DNA from: Psychromicrobium lacuslunae
GTDB lineage: Bacteria; Actinomycetota; Actinomycetes; Actinomycetales; Micrococcaceae
Reading direction: 5' to 3'
Length of the DNA: 64,000 nt
Assembly: GCF_000950575.1 (NCBI RefSeq)
Contig: NZ_CP011005.1
Coordinates: 2,604,001 to 2,668,000 of the forward strand
Made by a program: the position numbers and the translations under genes. The notes below the pieces were generated by a model. That model ran no database searches, had not been told where the DNA came from, and was given only the letters and a program-made list of their open reading frames with translations. Below are positions 61,819 to 64,000 of this stretch, piece by piece; the stretch's first letter is position 1; every line of letters begins with the position of its first letter.

Positions 61819-63993
61819 TTAGCCTGCCTGAGCTAGCACCATCGGCAGCACAGCGGTGGCTCCGGCTTGGCGAAGGGCTCGGGCGGCCACCGTGAGGGTC
61901 CATCGGCTGTCCACCAGGTCATCAATCAGCAGCACGGTTTTCCCGGAAATCTGCGCCGTCAATTCCGGCGAGACCACTAGCCTTTCCCAGACCCCGGCGA
62001 GCCGATAGGCGCTATTGCCACCACGCGCCCCGGTAGGGCCGCCGTGGCCCAACGATAGCTCGCCCGCATAAGGCAGTTGGCCAATGTGGGCGATCCCCTG
62101 GCCGAGTGATGAGACAAGGTGAGGTTTGCTCCGGGAGGGTATCACGACCACGGCGGCGGGCCGCCCCGCCCCGGACCAACCGGATTGTGACCAGTCCTTG
62201 AGTAGTTGAACACAGGCGTTCAACATCTCCTGGCTGAGCGGCTGATCAGGCGCACCCTCCGCGAAGATCTCGCGCAATGGACCGCCCCAGCCCAAGTCAG
62301 TCAGTCGGGCCAGGGCTCGACCTTCGACTGCCCGGTCTTCGGGCGCGATCTTTCCCTTTACCGGTTTGCCGTCGATCTCGACGCCTAGCCGATCCATTCC
62401 GGATGGCCACTGGGCTCGCGGGTCGATCGGCACCCCCAGGGTGTGCAAAGAATCCTCCGCTCGTTGCACCGCGTTGCCGATGATCTCGCCGCTAAACCAG
62501 CGCCCCGCGCAGTTGTCGCAGCGCCCGCACGGCGCGGCCTCCGGGTCGTCAAGCGCCTTCGCTAGGAACTCCATCCGGCAACCCGAGCTAACCTCGTATT
62601 CCAGCATCGCTGCCTGTTCCTGACGTCGGGCTTGCGCGATGCGCTGGTAACGCTCCTGGTCGTAGTTCCACGGCGTCCCTGTACCTCGCCAACCACCGCT
62701 GACCCGTTCCACCGCGCCGTCCACCGAAAGCACCTTAAGCAGCAATTCCAACGGGGTCCGGCGAATATCCACTCGGGCCTCCAGCGCCGCCGTCGAAAGC
62801 GCCCCGCCAGCTTCTGCCAAAGCCCCGAGCACCGCGTCCGCCCGTTCCTCCGAGGGCATTGACGCGGTAGCGAAATACTTCCAGATTTCTGGGTCCTCAC
62901 TGCCCGGCAACAGCAACACATCGGCGTTGTCGGTGCCACGCCCGGCACGGCCGACCTGCTGGTAATAAGCCACCGGCGAGGAGGGTGCGCCGAGGTGAAC
63001 TACAAAGCCCAGATCGGGTTTGTCGAAACCCATCCCGAGCGCGCTGGTCGCCACCAACGCCTTCACCTGATTGTCCTTGAGTAATTGCTCGACATTTTCC
63101 CGATCGGCGTTATCGGTACGCCCGGTATAGGCCAGCACGCGATGCCCCGCCTCAGCGAGTAACCGGGCGGTATCTTCGGCGGCCGAGACGGTAAGCGTGT
63201 AGATAATGCCGCTGCCGGGCAGCTGTTCCAGATGGCTGAGCAGCCAACCCAAACGACTCGCTGAGTCCGGTAGCCGCAGCACTCCGAGTCGCAAAGATTT
63301 ACGGGCCAAGGAGCCGCGAATGGTGAAGACCGCATCGTCTCGTTGCTGAACGGCGTCAACCCCGCCGAGCGGTCTGCCGTTGAGTTGTTCCGCGATATCT
63401 TCAACCACCCGCGAATTCGCGGTGGCCGTGGTGGCCAACACCGGAACTGTCTCGGGTAGCCGTGAAATCAGCTCGGAGATCCGCCGGTAGTCTGGCCGGA
63501 AATCATGCCCCCAGTCCGATATGCAGTGCGCTTCATCGATCACCAACAGTCCGGTCCTCCGGATCAGTTCGGGTAGCTCGCGGTCCCGGAAACTCGGATT
63601 GTTCAGTCGCTCGGGTGAGATCAGCAGCACGTCCACTTGATCGGCGGCGAGCGCCTCTCGCACTTCGTCCCAAGCGGTGGCATTGGCCGAATTAATCGCC
63701 ACCGCACGGACCCCGGCGCGCTCGGCAGCGGCGATCTGATCACGCATTAGCGCCAACAGTGGCGAAACAATGAGCGTTGGCCCGGCACCGCGCGCCCGCA
63801 GCAGGAGTGAGGCGACGAAGTAAACCGCTGACTTTCCCCAACCGGTGCGTTGCACCACGAGCGCCCGCTTGCCGCCATCGACCAGTGCCTCGATAGCTTC
63901 GAACTGCCCGGGGTGGAACTCTGCCTCCGGGTTACCCACCAGGCTCCCGAGAAGTTGCTGCGCTTGGGTTTTCAAAAGTTCTGCAACAGGCAT
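61819..63993 (-). CDS. recQ: RecQ-family ATP-dependent DNA helicase with C-terminal phosphoribosyltransferase-like domain
   Basis: A 724-residue protein. The helicase core holds FHPGQFEAIEALVDGGKRALVVQRTGWGKSAVYFV (Walker A), LLVIDEAHCISDWGHDFRPDYRRI (DEAH box), ATSALGMGFDKPDLGFVVHLGAPSSPVAYYQQVGRAGRG (motif VI), and the zinc cluster with CRMEF and CGRCDNC. After a linker, the C-terminal segment reads AVVVIPSRSKPHLVSSLGQGIA and KTVLLIDDLVDSRWTLTVAARALRQAG, a PRPP-binding loop of ComFC-like type I phosphoribosyltransferases. The ATG at 63993 is seven bases from the window end; a start further out cannot be excluded. Confidence 0.93.
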   Translation of the reverse strand: MPVAELLKTQAQQLLGSLVGNPEAEFHPGQFEAIEALVDGGKRALVVQRTGWGKSAVYFVASLLLRARGAGPTLIVSPLLALMRDQIAAAERAGVRAVAINSANATAWDEVREALAADQVDVLLISPERLNNPSFRDRELPELIRRTGLLVIDEAHCISDWGHDFRPDYRRISELISRLPETVPVLATTATANSRVVEDIAEQLNGRPLGGVDAVQQRDDAVFTIRGSLARKSLRLGVLRLPDSASRLGWLLSHLEQLPGSGIIYTLTVSAAEDTARLLAEAGHRVLAYTGRTDNADRENVEQLLKDNQVKALVATSALGMGFDKPDLGFVVHLGAPSSPVAYYQQVGRAGRGTDNADVLLLPGSEDPEIWKYFATASMPSEERADAVLGALAEAGGALSTAALEARVDIRRTPLELLLKVLSVDGAVERVSGGWRGTGTPWNYDQERYQRIAQARRQEQAAMLEYEVSSGCRMEFLAKALDDPEAAPCGRCDNCAGRWFSGEIIGNAVQRAEDSLHTLGVPIDPRAQWPSGMDRLGVEIDGKPVKGKIAPEDRAVEGRALARLTDLGWGGPLREIFAEGAPDQPLSQEMLNACVQLLKDWSQSGWSGAGRPAAVVVIPSRSKPHLVSSLGQGIAHIGQLPYAGELSLGHGGPTGARGGNSAYRLAGVWERLVVSPELTAQISGKTVLLIDDLVDSRWTLTVAARALRQAGATAVLPMVLAQAG

Positions 63994-64000
63994 GCTTCCA

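Overview
The window looks like chromosomal DNA of a moderately high-GC actinobacterium, most likely a Micrococcaceae member (Arthrobacter / Renibacterium / Psychromicrobium group). The signs are short actinobacterial gene order, frequent GTG and TTG starts, lipoprotein and Sec signals typical of Gram-positives, a fused OppDF ATPase, a RecQ helicase with a C-terminal phosphoribosyltransferase domain, and many apparently leaderless genes. I could not run searches, so all family calls come from motifs and general resemblance.

Layout. 1-4 kb: the N-terminus of a Gfo/Idh/MocA oxidoreductase, a PucR-type regulator beside alanine dehydrogenase (ald), and a TetR regulator divergent from an FMN reductase with a clear operator between them. 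4.2-10 kb: an oligopeptide ABC importer (solute-binding protein, fused double ATPase, two permeases). 10.5-19 kb: a PLP aminotransferase, the E2/E1beta/E1alpha branched-chain 2-oxoacid dehydrogenase operon, a Ddl-like ligase plus alanine racemase pair, and hisC. 19-23.7 kb: a small membrane protein, purB, a quinone reductase, tRNA-Ser(TGA), a lipoprotein and a septum-formation-type lipoprotein. 23.8-29 kb: a very large secreted nuclease/5'-nucleotidase and a broken RraA-like gene. 29-34.7 kb: an FAD/NAD(P)-binding protein divergent from a prolyl oligopeptidase, a GNAT enzyme, a TetX-like flavoprotein, then tRNA-Ser(GCT).

34.9-41.9 kb is the accessory part. It has about 1.2 kb of AT-richer non-coding DNA next to the tRNA, then a secreted trypsin-like protease, a secreted M60-type metalloprotease, two overlapping genes for small secreted proteins of unknown function, an unknown helical protein, and an isochorismatase-family gene that has lost its catalytic centre. 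41.9-47.1 kb: the sfnG-metY-CoA-binding operon for sulfur and methionine, and an acetyl-CoA-synthetase-like gene. 47.4-50.7 kb: a protein with a papain-like C-terminus and a secreted Asp-box/ricin-lectin protein.

50.8-61.7 kb is a complete non-phosphorylating L-fucose (6-deoxy sugar) catabolic locus. It contains a FadR-type regulator, GH29 fucosidase, mutarotase, aldo/keto reductase, lactonase, fuconate dehydratase, SDR dehydrogenase, FAH-family hydrolase and an Rbs-type ABC importer. A palindromic operator lies inside the divergent promoter. The window closes with a nested palindrome and a RecQ-family helicase.

Two themes cross the window. First, seven genes have a TANNNT box exactly six bases before the start codon and no convincing ribosome-binding site, so they are probably leaderless. 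Second, two genes (RraA-like, isochorismatase-like) have each lost an internal segment of roughly 80-100 codons, a sign of ongoing gene decay. The secreted proteases, secreted nuclease, lectin-bearing protein and fucose locus together suggest a life on glycoprotein or fucosylated polysaccharide; that ecological reading is inference.
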